This document shows, piece after piece, positions 41,579-51,186 of a DNA stretch of 64,000 nt (the first letter of the stretch is position 1; each line of letters starts with the position of its first letter). Origin of the DNA: a virus; IMG/VR virus record IMGVR_UViG_3300050821_001343, positions 1 to 64,000 of that record; one strand, written 5' to 3'. The notes under the pieces were generated by a model. The model did no database searches. It saw nothing but the letters and a program-made list of their open reading frames with translations, and was not told the DNA's origin. The position numbers and the translations under genes are program-made.

Positions 41579-44404
41579 ATGGCAGACCCACAGACACCGA
41601 ATACAGGAATATCGAACCCACCTAATGGTGGAGCGGTAACGGATGTAGCACTTCCAGATTCAAATGAATCGACCGTTTCGCAAGCATCTGCGCCCAATCA
41701 ACCTGCACAACAGACACCGCAGGCAGCACCGGCTGCTAGTGCATCGTCTTCGGCTCCCCAAGCTTCACAGCAACCGCAAACTCCCGGTCAGTCGCAACCG
41801 GCAAGCACGCCAGCGGCTTCCGGTCAGACGCCCGATTTGTCGAAACCAACGCCACAGCAAGCGGCTGCGCAAGTGCAACAACAGGTGAAAGATGCCAAGG
41901 TACAGAAGGCCAGCACTTTCCACGACATTGCCGAAACCCTATCTGGTGGTCCTCGTTTTACCTACACCATCGATGCTAACGGTAACACCGTTAAGACCAA
42001 AATTCCTGTAAGTAATGCTCATCTTGCACTAGCAATTGCAATGGAAGCTTTGAGCGGAGCAGCGGCAGGAGTCGGTCAAACTGGACCCGGCGCTGTAGGC
42101 AAAGCTGCGACTGCTGGACTAAAGCAAGGACAAGATCAGACCGCGCAGATTCAAAAAGGCGATCAAGAGGCGCAGCAACAAGCACAGGGAGATTTTGCCC
42201 GTAAAGCACAGATCACTGAAACTAATATGCGTCTGTACGCCAATGCTGTCAACTTAGGGCGCATGAGTGTAGAAGATCAGGACAACTATATTAAATCAGT
42301 TGCTCCCGTCGCTACTAAGTTGCAGCAAGAACTTCCCGGCTTCCTGAAAGAAGTAGTCGGATACAAAGGGCTGTCTCAATACAATGTCACTGAGAATACA
42401 GCACTACCTTACCGCCGTGTCGCCAGAATTGGTGCAGACGGTCAGCAGGCTGTAGACAAGAACGGAGTTCCGCAGTGGGACATGGATTATCTGATCCTTG
42501 ATCCAAAGTTCAAGGTTTCTGGTTTATTCACACCGGAGATTAAGAAGGCGTTCAAAGAACAAGGACTCCCTTGGGCCGATAATCCAAACATCGACAATAC
42601 TCCGATGAACGCGTACACTGCTCTGAATCTCATTTCCCGCGCATCACAGTGGAATGTAGCTAAGGGTTATGTCAGTAACTTCTTTGACACAGTAGACAAA
42701 GCCACGAAGGAAGGTTCCGCGCCGAAGAACGCCGTGGATATGACTACTGCCGGATCACTTACGGCTCCTCCGATCAAGGACAAGCAGATTTCAGGACTAG
42801 TTGACGCCGCTTCGAATAAGTACGCCTCACAGGTATCCGACATTGTATCACCTGATAACTTTAGAGCGATCATTCATGGAATCGTCAATCAGGAACACGG
42901 GCTTCATGGAGAAGTAAGTTCTAAAGGCGCTCAAGGTCCAATGCAGCTAATGCCCGGTACGGCTACGGCGTTAGGTGTACACAATATAAACGATCCCGCT
43001 GAGAATGTGGACGCGGGTACAAAGTATTTCACTCAGCTTTTGAAGAAATACAAGTCGCTCCCCAACGCATTAGCCGCCTATAATGCCGGTCCCGGAAACG
43101 TAGACAAAGCAAACGGCGTGCCGAACATCCCCGAGACAAAAGGGTATGTTGCGAACATTAGCAAGATGCTTGGCATTTCATCTGAGGACAACGCAGCACA
43201 GACTCCTAATCGTCCCGATATGGCGCAGTTTACGCAGTCCAACCCGACCTTTCCATCAGCGGTAGAGAAATTCAATGCATCTCTTGCCCACACAGATGGA
43301 AGCTATGGAGCCGCATTAAAGGACATGGAAGCCAAAGGATTCACAGATGATGTGAAAACAATGTCTGCATTCTTCAACAGTGACGGGAAAGACAATATCA
43401 AGGCTCATGATGATTATGTAAACACACAGGCCGAGATACGCAAGTCTGACATACAAACCCAAGCTATCGAAGACCGTGCGGCTAACAAAACAGCACAGGA
43501 TTCTTTAGCTCAGAAGCAGGTACAAGATCAACTTGACTCTTTTCAAAGAGCTAAGATGCCTGATAATGCCTTGCAACTTTCACCTAACGATTTGATTGCC
43601 AATTTAAAGGGTCAAGGAGTAACAGTTCCGTTTCAAGTTATAAGTGATGCCCAAAAGGTAGCTCGTTATGAGTTACCACTTAGTGTTGCTTCCAACAAGC
43701 TGTGGTTCAAAGACAAGAATGCGAACCAATCAGCTTTGGCAGCTTTGGCTACACAGCTTAATCCTGAATTTAATGCCGGTAACTACGACAAACTCAAAGC
43801 AACGGAGATGCCGAACGGTAAAGCAATTAGAACTGTAGAGTCAGCCGCCGCTGTGTCAAATCACTTAAACGATTTGATGGATTTGTCTAACTCGATTAAG
43901 TCAGGAAGAACGAACTATCCTCTATTGAACAAACTTGAGGGAGAACTTCAAACACACACTGGTGGAAGTGACTATCTAAGACTACAATCTTTGACAGGCG
44001 CTATCAACGGAGAAATGGGACCCGTTCTCGCAGGCGGTTACGCCCCTCATGAAGCAGAAATCAACGGGCTAATTAAGAACATGAATGCTAACAACGCGGA
44101 CGATCAGATTCAGCAATTAGGTAAACTTTACACCGAAATTATGTACGGTAAAGTAGCCCCGTTTGATGAAGAGTATAATGAACTGTCCGGCTCAGGGGAT
44201 AAGCATTTGACGATTCCAGCTTCGTTTACTAGACTGGCACAACGAAATGGATATGATACCCCGTGGGAGAAAAAGCTTCCTCAGCAAAATCAACAGTTAC
44301 CCGGTCAGCGGCCAAATGAGATACCACAGTATTTGAATGGTAAGTTGGTCGGATACACTCTACCCGGCAAAACAGGCATGAGGCCGGTAACACCACAACA
44401 ATAA
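41579..44404 (+). CDS. Internal virion protein with lytic transglycosylase domain
   Basis: 941 residues. Gln/Ala/Pro-rich disordered N-terminus (about 1-110). The SLT domain lies at about 435-530: VNQEHGLHGEVSSKGAQGPM, QLMPGTATALG, AGTKYFTQLLKKY and ALAAYNAGPGNV, with the catalytic Glu in the NQEHG segment. It should cut peptidoglycan at DNA entry, as in T7 gp16. The remainder is helical. Confidence 0.88.
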   Translation: MADPQTPNTGISNPPNGGAVTDVALPDSNESTVSQASAPNQPAQQTPQAAPAASASSSAPQASQQPQTPGQSQPASTPAASGQTPDLSKPTPQQAAAQVQQQVKDAKVQKASTFHDIAETLSGGPRFTYTIDANGNTVKTKIPVSNAHLALAIAMEALSGAAAGVGQTGPGAVGKAATAGLKQGQDQTAQIQKGDQEAQQQAQGDFARKAQITETNMRLYANAVNLGRMSVEDQDNYIKSVAPVATKLQQELPGFLKEVVGYKGLSQYNVTENTALPYRRVARIGADGQQAVDKNGVPQWDMDYLILDPKFKVSGLFTPEIKKAFKEQGLPWADNPNIDNTPMNAYTALNLISRASQWNVAKGYVSNFFDTVDKATKEGSAPKNAVDMTTAGSLTAPPIKDKQISGLVDAASNKYASQVSDIVSPDNFRAIIHGIVNQEHGLHGEVSSKGAQGPMQLMPGTATALGVHNINDPAENVDAGTKYFTQLLKKYKSLPNALAAYNAGPGNVDKANGVPNIPETKGYVANISKMLGISSEDNAAQTPNRPDMAQFTQSNPTFPSAVEKFNASLAHTDGSYGAALKDMEAKGFTDDVKTMSAFFNSDGKDNIKAHDDYVNTQAEIRKSDIQTQAIEDRAANKTAQDSLAQKQVQDQLDSFQRAKMPDNALQLSPNDLIANLKGQGVTVPFQVISDAQKVARYELPLSVASNKLWFKDKNANQSALAALATQLNPEFNAGNYDKLKATEMPNGKAIRTVESAAAVSNHLNDLMDLSNSIKSGRTNYPLLNKLEGELQTHTGGSDYLRLQSLTGAINGEMGPVLAGGYAPHEAEINGLIKNMNANNADDQIQQLGKLYTEIMYGKVAPFDEEYNELSGSGDKHLTIPASFTRLAQRNGYDTPWEKKLPQQNQQLPGQRPNEIPQYLNGKLVGYTLPGKTGMRPVTPQQ

Positions 44405-44411
44405 GGTGAAT

Positions 44412-46616
44412 ATGGATGATACACAGAACACTCCGCAACTGGCAACCGGGACTAATGGAAGCAATCCAGCTAGTCCTGCTGCTCCTGACGAATACTCAAC
44501 TCCTATTCCACAAGGGGCCACAAGTGCGCCTACTCAGCAGGATGAGTATTCTACGCCAATTCCACAAGGAGCTACAGCAACGCCGTCGAACATCACACCA
44601 CCAGAAACCGGACTCAATAAGTTTGTCTCGGGATTGGAAGCAGATAAAGACCCAACTAATCCCGCAGATGACCCCGATGCTTATGAACGAGGCATCAACC
44701 GAATGGCCGCTGGCGGAATCAAAGAAGCTGCCAACGGTGTCGGAAACATCCTCGACATGCTAACCAATCATGGTCAAGGTGGGCCGGGGCCTGTTAGCAC
44801 TAAAGCGGCAGTTGCTTTGTACAAGGAGATTCACAAAGACGCTACGCCACAGCAGATTTCAGATTTTGCTAATAAGCAGATTCGTGCTCCGCAAGCGTTT
44901 CAGAAACCAATACAAGAAGCTATTAGTTGGTTGCACTCAGGGGGACAGCCAGACGGGTTTTGGGAAACGGTCGGTTCACTTGGAGAACAAGCAGCAGAGT
45001 GGCTTGGCGGCGAAGAAGCATTGAAACTTGCATCAGCGCCGATCAAGATTGTTGAAGGAGCACCTGAAGCCATTGACACAGCAAAGCACATCGCTTCTGC
45101 AAAGAATGTCATGACTGTTCTAAAGCTTAATCCAAAGTTAGCAGGTATTGTAGCTATCGGATTGAAAGCAAGTCAAACCGCATTAGGATCAGCCGCGCAG
45201 AATTATGTGCATACTGAAGACCCGAATTCGGCACTAAGAGCCGGTGAGATAGGAGAGGGACTAGGAGCACTTGGGGGAGCAATTGCAAAGCCTATTGAAT
45301 CCATTTCCGATCAACTTGGAAACGTTGGGCCTAAAGTTGCGCAGATCGCAGGCGAGGATGTTCCGGTCGCGGCTACCCATCCACAACTTACAGGAGCACC
45401 AGCAAATGAAACTGCTACTAGTGCATTGAACATCAACAATCCTGAGAATTTAGAAACGACTGTTGAACCGGCAGGTAAAACCGATGCAGCAACCCCGGTA
45501 AAAAATACGCTACAGCATTTTTCCACACCAGCGGGAGCACAGAACTTTGTGGATACACAGGTACAGCCAGCCGCAAGGAAAGCACTTCAGGCAGGTCTGT
45601 CACAACCAGCGATTGATTCTGTAGACGCATTACGCACACTTCGTGGAGAGGCACCGCTAGCAGATGCTCCTCCGAAGTTGAAAACGACCGCCGCAATTGC
45701 GAAGTTCATGCAAGGTGAGGCCAAGAAAACTTACCAAACACTGGATGACGCAGCACAGCAGGACATTGATAAGTGGACCGAGCAATACGGCGAACAGGCA
45801 CAGAGCAATGCTGTGAAAGAGGGTGCTCCTGATTTTGAGACGCAGTTTTCCAAGATGGGACAACCATCGACCGAGACTGCACCTAAACCAAAGATCACGA
45901 TTCCAGAGAAGCCAAAGCTATTTACGGAATTGCAAGATCAAGTTAGAGATGCAAAGGCGACCATTGGAAGCAAGGCTTCATCTCAAGTAGACAAGCAAAC
46001 TGCGATTCAGAATCTTCCAGTCTATGAGAAGGAAATGAAAGCATTCATGGCGAAGCATGGGGGTTTGGTTGATCCTGATGAGTTGTCAACTGCTAACTCT
46101 GTATACTCACAAAGTAAGAGATATGAGTGGTTGTCAAAGCAACTACAACGAGCAACGCAAGGTGCGGAAGGCGGGGGTCTATTTAAAGGTGATACTTTGA
46201 AGTATAGACCACAGGCTCTTGAGAGTCTTGAACGCCAATACAACATCCAGTTTGGAAAGACTGACGGAGAAGATGCCTTCAAGAAACTATTGGGACCAAA
46301 GGCATACAACAACTATAACGATGTGGTTAATGCTTTGAAGCGTCCAAGCACGGGCGGTGGTACATTCGTGGAATGGTTAAACAGTCTCCCATTAAAATCG
46401 GGAAAAGTGTTTGGCACAATCCCCGTGGGAGCATTGGCAGATCATTTACTGTTCGATCCAGATGCCGCGTCGGAAATTGCAGCGAAGTTTGAGGGTGCAT
46501 CTAAACTTGCGAAGGCTGCGGGTGAACGAGTAGGTGCAACCACAGCGGCAACCGTGCGACCAAAGAACTCATCGTTGAACGATTCTTTGCAATCGGCATC
46601 TGGTGCTTTTCAATAA
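44412..46616 (+). CDS. Large internal virion protein
   Basis: 734 residues from ATG 44412 (AAGGTG before it; a GTG two codons earlier is less well placed). Two copies of DEYSTPIPQGAT near the N-terminus form a short linear repeat. The body is helical and Ala/Lys/Glu-rich (AAGGIKEAANGVGNILDML). No enzyme motif. Likely a core or ejection protein by order and composition. Confidence 0.65.
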   Translation: MDDTQNTPQLATGTNGSNPASPAAPDEYSTPIPQGATSAPTQQDEYSTPIPQGATATPSNITPPETGLNKFVSGLEADKDPTNPADDPDAYERGINRMAAGGIKEAANGVGNILDMLTNHGQGGPGPVSTKAAVALYKEIHKDATPQQISDFANKQIRAPQAFQKPIQEAISWLHSGGQPDGFWETVGSLGEQAAEWLGGEEALKLASAPIKIVEGAPEAIDTAKHIASAKNVMTVLKLNPKLAGIVAIGLKASQTALGSAAQNYVHTEDPNSALRAGEIGEGLGALGGAIAKPIESISDQLGNVGPKVAQIAGEDVPVAATHPQLTGAPANETATSALNINNPENLETTVEPAGKTDAATPVKNTLQHFSTPAGAQNFVDTQVQPAARKALQAGLSQPAIDSVDALRTLRGEAPLADAPPKLKTTAAIAKFMQGEAKKTYQTLDDAAQQDIDKWTEQYGEQAQSNAVKEGAPDFETQFSKMGQPSTETAPKPKITIPEKPKLFTELQDQVRDAKATIGSKASSQVDKQTAIQNLPVYEKEMKAFMAKHGGLVDPDELSTANSVYSQSKRYEWLSKQLQRATQGAEGGGLFKGDTLKYRPQALESLERQYNIQFGKTDGEDAFKKLLGPKAYNNYNDVVNALKRPSTGGGTFVEWLNSLPLKSGKVFGTIPVGALADHLLFDPDAASEIAAKFEGASKLAKAAGERVGATTAATVRPKNSSLNDSLQSASGAFQ

Positions 46617-46625
46617 GGAGGATAT

Positions 46626-47033
46626 TTGTTAAGACAAGATGATTTTTGCCGGTCGCAATTAGTCCTTGCAGGATGGAGACACGGACATATCTATGGGGGG
46701 CATCTCGGAAGCTGTTTAATCATGAGTTGCCTCGCTAACCGCCAGAAAGCGGGATGGGGACCATGGCTAGAGATTTTAGACACAATACCAAGGTATGCTG
46801 CCACAATTGAACAGCCTGAAGGGATACCCTCGATTTGGGAACCTAACTTCGTGAGACTCTTGCACGAAGTTGAATCCATCTCGGAAGGCTCCAAGGACTA
46901 TGCAAACGGAGCAATGTATTGGTTTGACTCTTCGAAACCTGTCACCAATGAATGGTTCAAAGAGAAGCTTTTAGATAACAAAGAATCACATCCAGTAATA
47001 GGGAACATGAATTCCCTAATGTTGTTAAGATAG
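46626..47033 (+). CDS. Possible cell-wall hydrolase-like protein
   Basis: 135 residues from TTG 46626 with AAGGAGG 5 bases before it. The ANRQKAGWGPWLEILDTIPR segment resembles the NR...GW core of SleB-like wall hydrolases, but the catalytic residues cannot be confirmed. It follows the internal proteins and precedes a membrane protein. Confidence 0.45.
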   Translation: MLRQDDFCRSQLVLAGWRHGHIYGGHLGSCLIMSCLANRQKAGWGPWLEILDTIPRYAATIEQPEGIPSIWEPNFVRLLHEVESISEGSKDYANGAMYWFDSSKPVTNEWFKEKLLDNKESHPVIGNMNSLMLLR

Positions 47034-47045
47034 ATTGGAGAATAC

Positions 47046-47408
47046 ATGATTGATCCCGTGACGATGGCAACACTTGTTACTCTTGGAAGTGAAATTCTGA
47101 AAATTTGGATACCAGCAGGGGCACTCTTGTTTGGGATATTCCGAGGATGGCTCTGGGTGAAAAATAAGTTTGTGAACATAGATGCGAACGTCATTGAGAT
47201 GAAGAAGTCTCTAGACACTCATTTCGATGCATTACGTTCGGATGTGCAAGACCAGACAAAGACAATTGCCGGGGCACTATCCGAGCAGCGTCAAGATTTT
47301 AGAACATTCTATGCTCCCATGTTCCTGATGCAACAGTCACAAGTACAACAGGCTGCGGCTCCGGTGCGAGCTAAGAAGGCACCCCGAAAACCGGCCCGAA
47401 AGAAATAA
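47046..47408 (+). CDS. Membrane-anchored coiled-coil protein
   Basis: 120 residues: one N-terminal transmembrane helix (about 12-35), a coiled coil (about 42-85) and a basic Lys/Ala/Pro tail (AKKAPRKPARKK). Could be a holin- or spanin-like lysis protein; not assigned. Confidence 0.6.
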   Translation: MIDPVTMATLVTLGSEILKIWIPAGALLFGIFRGWLWVKNKFVNIDANVIEMKKSLDTHFDALRSDVQDQTKTIAGALSEQRQDFRTFYAPMFLMQQSQVQQAAAPVRAKKAPRKPARKK

Positions 47409-47409
47409 C

Positions 47410-47438
47410 TTGACAAATGGGCCAAACTATGGTAATAT
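47410..47438 (+). promoter_or_regulatory. Promoter with extended -10
   Basis: TTGACA (47410-47415), 17-base spacer ending TGG, TAATAT (47433-47438), leading to a GGAGG ribosome site before ATG 47472. Starts the region with tRNAs, endolysin and RNR. Confidence 0.88.
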
Positions 47439-47471
47439 AGGGATGTAGTCAAAGTTCAATCACGGAGGATA

Positions 47472-48803
47472 ATGTCTAATAAACTAGCGGATACCAGAGA
47501 TGGTCTAATTGTTGATCTTAAGATCATGCTTAAGCAGTATGGAAAAGTAAGCCGAGATTTCTATAGACAGAAGGGGGCTTTTTCTGAAAAGGTTTGGAGT
47601 AAATATTTTCCAACCTTCAAAGATTTTCTAGCAGCGGCAGCACCAGAAGAAGCGAACAATACGGAAACTCATACTTCTGATGGAGACAACTGGGACATAA
47701 CCCTTAAGGGGACGACGATTCACACGCTGCCAGAGTTGTTGGAATACTGCAAGGTTGACTTAGGAATCTGGGAAGTCGAACGCTTTGTTGTTAACAAATG
47801 GGAAATGGGTTATGCAACTGGACCCAAGGATGACCGAGAAGCGAAGTCACACCCATTGTTCCAAGTTAAAGCCACGCTTATCAAGCGGAAAGAGGTAGTT
47901 GATGCTCGTGCAGAACTTGACCGTCTCAAAGACGAATTCAAACGTACAGCGCCTAAAGTCAAACGCGCATCAGCCAAATCATTACTCGAATCTGGCAATA
48001 TGTTAGAGGTAAACATTCCTGATGCTCATTTTGGGAAGATGGCTTGGGCAACAGAGACAGGTGGACGTAGTTATGACACTCCGATTGCTTCGGCAACGTT
48101 TCTCCGCGCACTTGATACGCTTATCGGGCTATCTCGCGGATTCGTCTTCGGAAAGATTCTTTTTGTTGTTGGGAACGATCTTCTCAACTCGGATGATGAA
48201 CTTGGACGTACAACCAAGGGAACCTTTGTCAGTACGGATGGCCGGTATCAAAAGACTTTCTCAACAGTCCGCAAGACCGTCACTGAAGCGATTCACAGAC
48301 TTCGTGAAATCGCGCCGGTTGAAGTCGTAATGGTCAGCGGTAATCATGACAATCTTGGAGTATGGCATCTCGGAGATTCCCTTGAGTGCTTGTTTGAAGG
48401 TTATGAGGATGTGACCGTAAGGAATGAACCCACGGCACGTAAGTACGTTCGCCATGGAAATGTTCTATTGATGCTCACGCACGGAGACAAAGGGAAACGT
48501 GAAGACTATCCGTTGCTCATGGCAACCGAAAGGAGCCAAGACTTTGGAGAAACCAAATACCGAGAAATTCACACCGGACACATTCACCAGACCAAACTTC
48601 AAGAATGGCATGGAGTTCGCGTTCGAATCCTACCGAGCCTTTCTCCCCCTGATGCGTGGCACAGTGAGAATGCCTTCGTCGGGCAACAACGCAACGCTGA
48701 GGCATATGTCTGGAATGAGGAACACGGTCTAATAGCAATGTTCTTCCATAACGATGAGACATTTCCAGAAATTACAACAGATCGAATACTGAAAGTTGAG
48801 TAA
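47472..48803 (+). CDS. Metallophosphoesterase with N-terminal extension
   Basis: 443 residues. About 175 N-terminal residues are not a known domain. The C-terminal calcineurin-like domain has IPDAHFGK, VVGNDLLNSDD, VSGNHD, LTHGDKGK and TGHIHQTK, all metal-binding blocks. SbcD-like nuclease or phosphatase activity is possible. The third and largest phosphoesterase of the window, first gene of its own promoter. Confidence 0.88.
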   Translation: MSNKLADTRDGLIVDLKIMLKQYGKVSRDFYRQKGAFSEKVWSKYFPTFKDFLAAAAPEEANNTETHTSDGDNWDITLKGTTIHTLPELLEYCKVDLGIWEVERFVVNKWEMGYATGPKDDREAKSHPLFQVKATLIKRKEVVDARAELDRLKDEFKRTAPKVKRASAKSLLESGNMLEVNIPDAHFGKMAWATETGGRSYDTPIASATFLRALDTLIGLSRGFVFGKILFVVGNDLLNSDDELGRTTKGTFVSTDGRYQKTFSTVRKTVTEAIHRLREIAPVEVVMVSGNHDNLGVWHLGDSLECLFEGYEDVTVRNEPTARKYVRHGNVLLMLTHGDKGKREDYPLLMATERSQDFGETKYREIHTGHIHQTKLQEWHGVRVRILPSLSPPDAWHSENAFVGQQRNAEAYVWNEEHGLIAMFFHNDETFPEITTDRILKVE

Positions 48804-48804
48804 C

Positions 48805-49032
48805 ATGCAACAAGTGTTTTGGAGAAACTATATCGCATATGTCTACACACCAAGTTCTGATCTTTACGATGTAGAGATTGGAGATGTATTTTTGCATCAA
48901 AATGGAAGACGATACAAACTGGTTGAGCGCGACATAATCAAATGTATCATCGTCAAGTGGACATGGTGGGATGACTTCAAAGCAAAATTAAGAGGAGAAA
49001 AAGTCAATGTCATCAGCGCACCTACCAAGTGA
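48805..49032 (+). CDS. Small hypothetical protein
   Basis: 75 residues from ATG 48805, one base after the phosphoesterase stop, so translation is probably coupled. Aromatic-rich, beta-strand-like (VEIGDVFLHQNGRRYKLVE). Overlaps the next gene by 26 bases. Confidence 0.65.
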   Translation: MQQVFWRNYIAYVYTPSSDLYDVEIGDVFLHQNGRRYKLVERDIIKCIIVKWTWWDDFKAKLRGEKVNVISAPTK

Positions 49033-49357
49033 CGCACAGGCGCGGAAAGGAATGCCGATTTTCTCGGGAGTCCTCCGCTATTTCCCAGATGCTATTGCAG
49101 AAATTGCAAGAATCTCAAAAGCAGGGAATGATCAGCACAACCCCGGCCAGCCCCTACATTGGTCAAGAGAAAAATCAGCAGATCACCATGACTGCGCCTC
49201 ACGGCATTTGATTGAATCCGGGACAGTCGATAGTGACGGATACCGCCATAGTGCCAAACTAGCATGGAGAGCATTAGCTATCCTACAGCTAGAACTGGAA
49301 GCTGAATTCGCAGCTAACGCAAAGCAGGATGCAGCACAACCTTGGATTCAGTTGTAG
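49007..49357 (+). CDS. dATP/dGTP diphosphohydrolase-domain protein
   Basis: 116 residues. ARKGMPIFSGVLRYFPDAIAEIA, GNDQHNPGQPLHW, DHHDCASRHLIESG and RHSAKLAWRALAILQ follow the short helical domain annotated in phages as dATP/dGTP diphosphohydrolase N-terminal (DUF5664 type). It may shape the nucleotide pool, together with MazG and RNR elsewhere in the window. No purine-modification (PurZ-like) gene is seen here. Confidence 0.75.
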   Translation: MSSAHLPSDAQARKGMPIFSGVLRYFPDAIAEIARISKAGNDQHNPGQPLHWSREKSADHHDCASRHLIESGTVDSDGYRHSAKLAWRALAILQLELEAEFAANAKQDAAQPWIQL

Positions 49358-49385
49358 AGTCAAACCGGAATTTCAGGAGTAAAAT

Positions 49386-49529
49386 ATGCCGTTGGTCAAG
49401 AGCAAAAGCAAGAAAGCAATGAGCACCAATATACGCCGGGAAGTTGCAGCCGGTAAGCCACAAAAACAAGCCGTGGCGATTGCGTATTCAGTGCAACGTC
49501 GCGCAGGAAAGAAGCGCAAGGGGAAATAA
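49386..49529 (+). CDS. 47-residue basic protein
   Basis: Lys/Arg-rich: MPLVKSKSKKAMSTNIR, then GKPQKQAVAIAYSVQRRAG. This short sequence type (SKKA...N...GxPQKQAVAIA) is common in phages with unknown function; probably nucleic-acid binding. Its stop overlaps the next start (TAATG). Confidence 0.8.
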   Translation: MPLVKSKSKKAMSTNIRREVAAGKPQKQAVAIAYSVQRRAGKKRKGK

Positions 49530-49750
49530 TGTCGAAACTAAGCAAGCCAATCTCAGGTGATCCACTCCCCATGAAGGAAAAGAAAGAAGACGGCGGTTGG
49601 TCGCAGTTCGAAGCGTGGGCGGGACAGGAATGGTTTGGAGGAGACAATCCGTACAAGGAGCGTTATGGCAGCAGCAACACCGTCAACACCACCAACATCA
49701 GTAATACCCCCAGTAAGTTCCCTAAGCCAAGTGGAAAGCGCAGCAACTAG
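49529..49750 (+). CDS. Small hypothetical protein overlapping the next gene
   Basis: 73 residues, AAGGGG before ATG 49529. N-terminal half SKLSKPISGDPLPMKEKKED is followed by Trp-rich GGWSQFEAWAGQEWF. The last 86 bases overlap the following gene in another frame and code a Ser/Asn/Thr-rich tail. Confidence 0.6.
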   Translation: MSKLSKPISGDPLPMKEKKEDGGWSQFEAWAGQEWFGGDNPYKERYGSSNTVNTTNISNTPSKFPKPSGKRSN

Positions 49751-50438
49751 TTGGTTTAAGACACACGAGACATTACTGATCGTGTTCATGTCCTTAATCG
49801 TAGGGACATTTCTGGTTTACAAAGGACTGGATATTGTATCCAGTTACGAGAATCACAAAGCCCAACAAGCCATCGCGGTCGTGCAGGCACAGAGCAATCA
49901 GAATGCTGCTGATTTGACCACAGTGAAACAAACACTTGCTGCCTATCAAACGGCTCTTGCGAACGCTACCACGGCCAATCAGACGTTAGCACAGGCTGTG
50001 ACAGCACGTAACACAGTTGTAGTCAAGCAAGAATCGACCGACGCCACTCTTCCTCAGTCCGCATTAGGGCAGAGATGGGAAACATTGGTAAACGATACGG
50101 GTGTGACTCCAACTCCTACTGGATTTGCGGTCCCGGAGAAAGCAGCCCTCGATACGGTACAATCTCTTGAGCAAGTTCCGGTTTTGACGCAGGATGTGAA
50201 AGACGCTCAGGCTCAGACGGCCAATGATCAAATCGCACTGACGCAGGCTAACAATGTAATAGATCAAGGAAAAACTTTGGTAACCGGCCTACAAAATCAG
50301 TTGACAGATGAGACGAAATCGTGTAGTATTCAATTATCGGCTGCAAAGGCAGCAGCGAATAAGGGCAAATTCAAATGGTTCGGTATCGGATACGTTTCTG
50401 GATTCGTTAGCGGACTAGTGGTAGCGATTGTAAAGTAG
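49665..50438 (+). CDS. Membrane and coiled-coil protein, possible spanin-like
   Basis: 257 residues from ATG 49665 (AAGGAG 4 bases before). Pro/Thr-rich N-terminus, transmembrane helix at about 37-55 (LLIVFMSLIVGTFLVYKGL), a long Gln/Ala/Thr-rich coiled coil (about 65-225) and a second hydrophobic segment at the very end (IGYVSGFVSGLVVAIVK). Two anchors joined by a coiled coil would fit a spanin, but this is inference. Confidence 0.65.
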   Translation: MAAATPSTPPTSVIPPVSSLSQVESAATSWFKTHETLLIVFMSLIVGTFLVYKGLDIVSSYENHKAQQAIAVVQAQSNQNAADLTTVKQTLAAYQTALANATTANQTLAQAVTARNTVVVKQESTDATLPQSALGQRWETLVNDTGVTPTPTGFAVPEKAALDTVQSLEQVPVLTQDVKDAQAQTANDQIALTQANNVIDQGKTLVTGLQNQLTDETKSCSIQLSAAKAAANKGKFKWFGIGYVSGFVSGLVVAIVK

Positions 50439-50439
50439 T

Positions 50440-50515
50440 GGGCCAGTAGCTCAATTGGGAGAGCAATCCCCTTGCACGGGATAGGTTGCAGGTTCGATGC
50501 CTGTCAGGTCCACCA
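50440..50515 (+). tRNA. tRNA-Ala (anticodon UGC)
   Basis: 76 bases, acceptor GGGCCAG/CAGGTCC with one A-A mismatch, encoded CCA, anticodon stem ATCCC/GGGAT with TGC. It begins 1 base after the preceding stop codon. Confidence 0.92.
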
Positions 50516-50523
50516 AAAGTTTT

Positions 50524-50600
50524 GCCCTGTTAGCTCAGTTGGTCAGAGCATAACTTTTACAAAGTTGGGGTCGGAGGTTCGAATCCTTCACGGGGCACCA
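50524..50600 (+). tRNA. tRNA-Val (anticodon UAC)
   Basis: 77 bases, acceptor GCCCTGT/ACGGGGC, encoded CCA, anticodon stem TAACT/AGTTG with TAC. Confidence 0.94.
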
Positions 50601-50609
50601 AGAGGTTGT

Positions 50610-50714
50610 ATGCATCATAAACACCATGTCGAGGATGTAGCTTGGGACATTTTCATAGGACCGTTCTACTTCACTTGGGGAATCCTGAGATGGATTTTTG
50701 AGAACTGGGATTAA
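50610..50714 (+). CDS. 34-residue aromatic peptide
   Basis: ATG 50610 with AGAGG 4 bases before. His-rich start (MHHKHHVEDVAW) and an amphipathic or membrane-interacting stretch (DIFIGPFYFTWGILRWIF). Lies between tRNA-Val and further small genes. Confidence 0.5.
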   Translation: MHHKHHVEDVAWDIFIGPFYFTWGILRWIFENWD

Positions 50715-50727
50715 CTGAAAGGGGCAT

Positions 50728-50904
50728 ATGGACGCAGCACGCGAGGAAGCACGGGCAGCACGAATTGAGCAGCGCCGAATCCTTGGGGACTACTACCGGG
50801 AGCTATCGGTCAACTATTTGGACTATGAGGTTCTAGCAAAAACCATTGGGCCAACTCTGGCATTTCCAGCGCGTCCAAATATTCCAGAATACGAGAACGC
50901 TTAA
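50728..50904 (+). CDS. 58-residue hypothetical protein
   Basis: ATG 50728, AAGGGG before it. The N-terminal half is an Arg/Ala/Glu helix (AAREEARAARIEQRRIL), the rest ends in PARPNIPEYENA. Unknown. Confidence 0.6.
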   Translation: MDAAREEARAARIEQRRILGDYYRELSVNYLDYEVLAKTIGPTLAFPARPNIPEYENA

Positions 50905-50911
50905 GGAAAAT

Positions 50912-51094
50912 ATGCGATCTACAACTTATTGTCGTAAACTAGAAGATGGAAGTGGCTTTGTCATTGTAAGAACCATTTTCAAGAGGTATAAGAATTTTAA
51001 TACTCCTTCCTATATCGACCAGCAATGGGAAGAAGCTTTAGCGACGGGTACGACGAAAGACGAAGCATGGTCAAATTACCGTCTAAAGGTTTGA
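50912..51094 (+). CDS. 60-residue hypothetical protein
   Basis: ATG 50912 with AAGGAAAAT before it. Mixed alpha/beta with SGFVIVRTIFKRYKNF; ends 5 bases before tRNA-Gln. Not recognised. Confidence 0.6.
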   Translation: MRSTTYCRKLEDGSGFVIVRTIFKRYKNFNTPSYIDQQWEEALATGTTKDEAWSNYRLKV

Positions 51095-51099
51095 ATTGT

Positions 51100-51173
51100 A
51101 TCGGGTTCGTTTAGTGGCAGGACGGCAGGCTTTGACCCTGCTCGCTGAGGTTCGATTCCTTGCCCCGGTGCCA
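51100..51173 (+). tRNA. tRNA-Gln (anticodon UUG)
   Basis: 74 bases, encoded CCA, anticodon stem GCAGG/CCTGC with TTG. Acceptor ATCGGGT/CCCCGGT has a T-C mismatch at the inner end. Confidence 0.88.
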
Positions 51174-51186
51174 AGATTGGAGAGAA

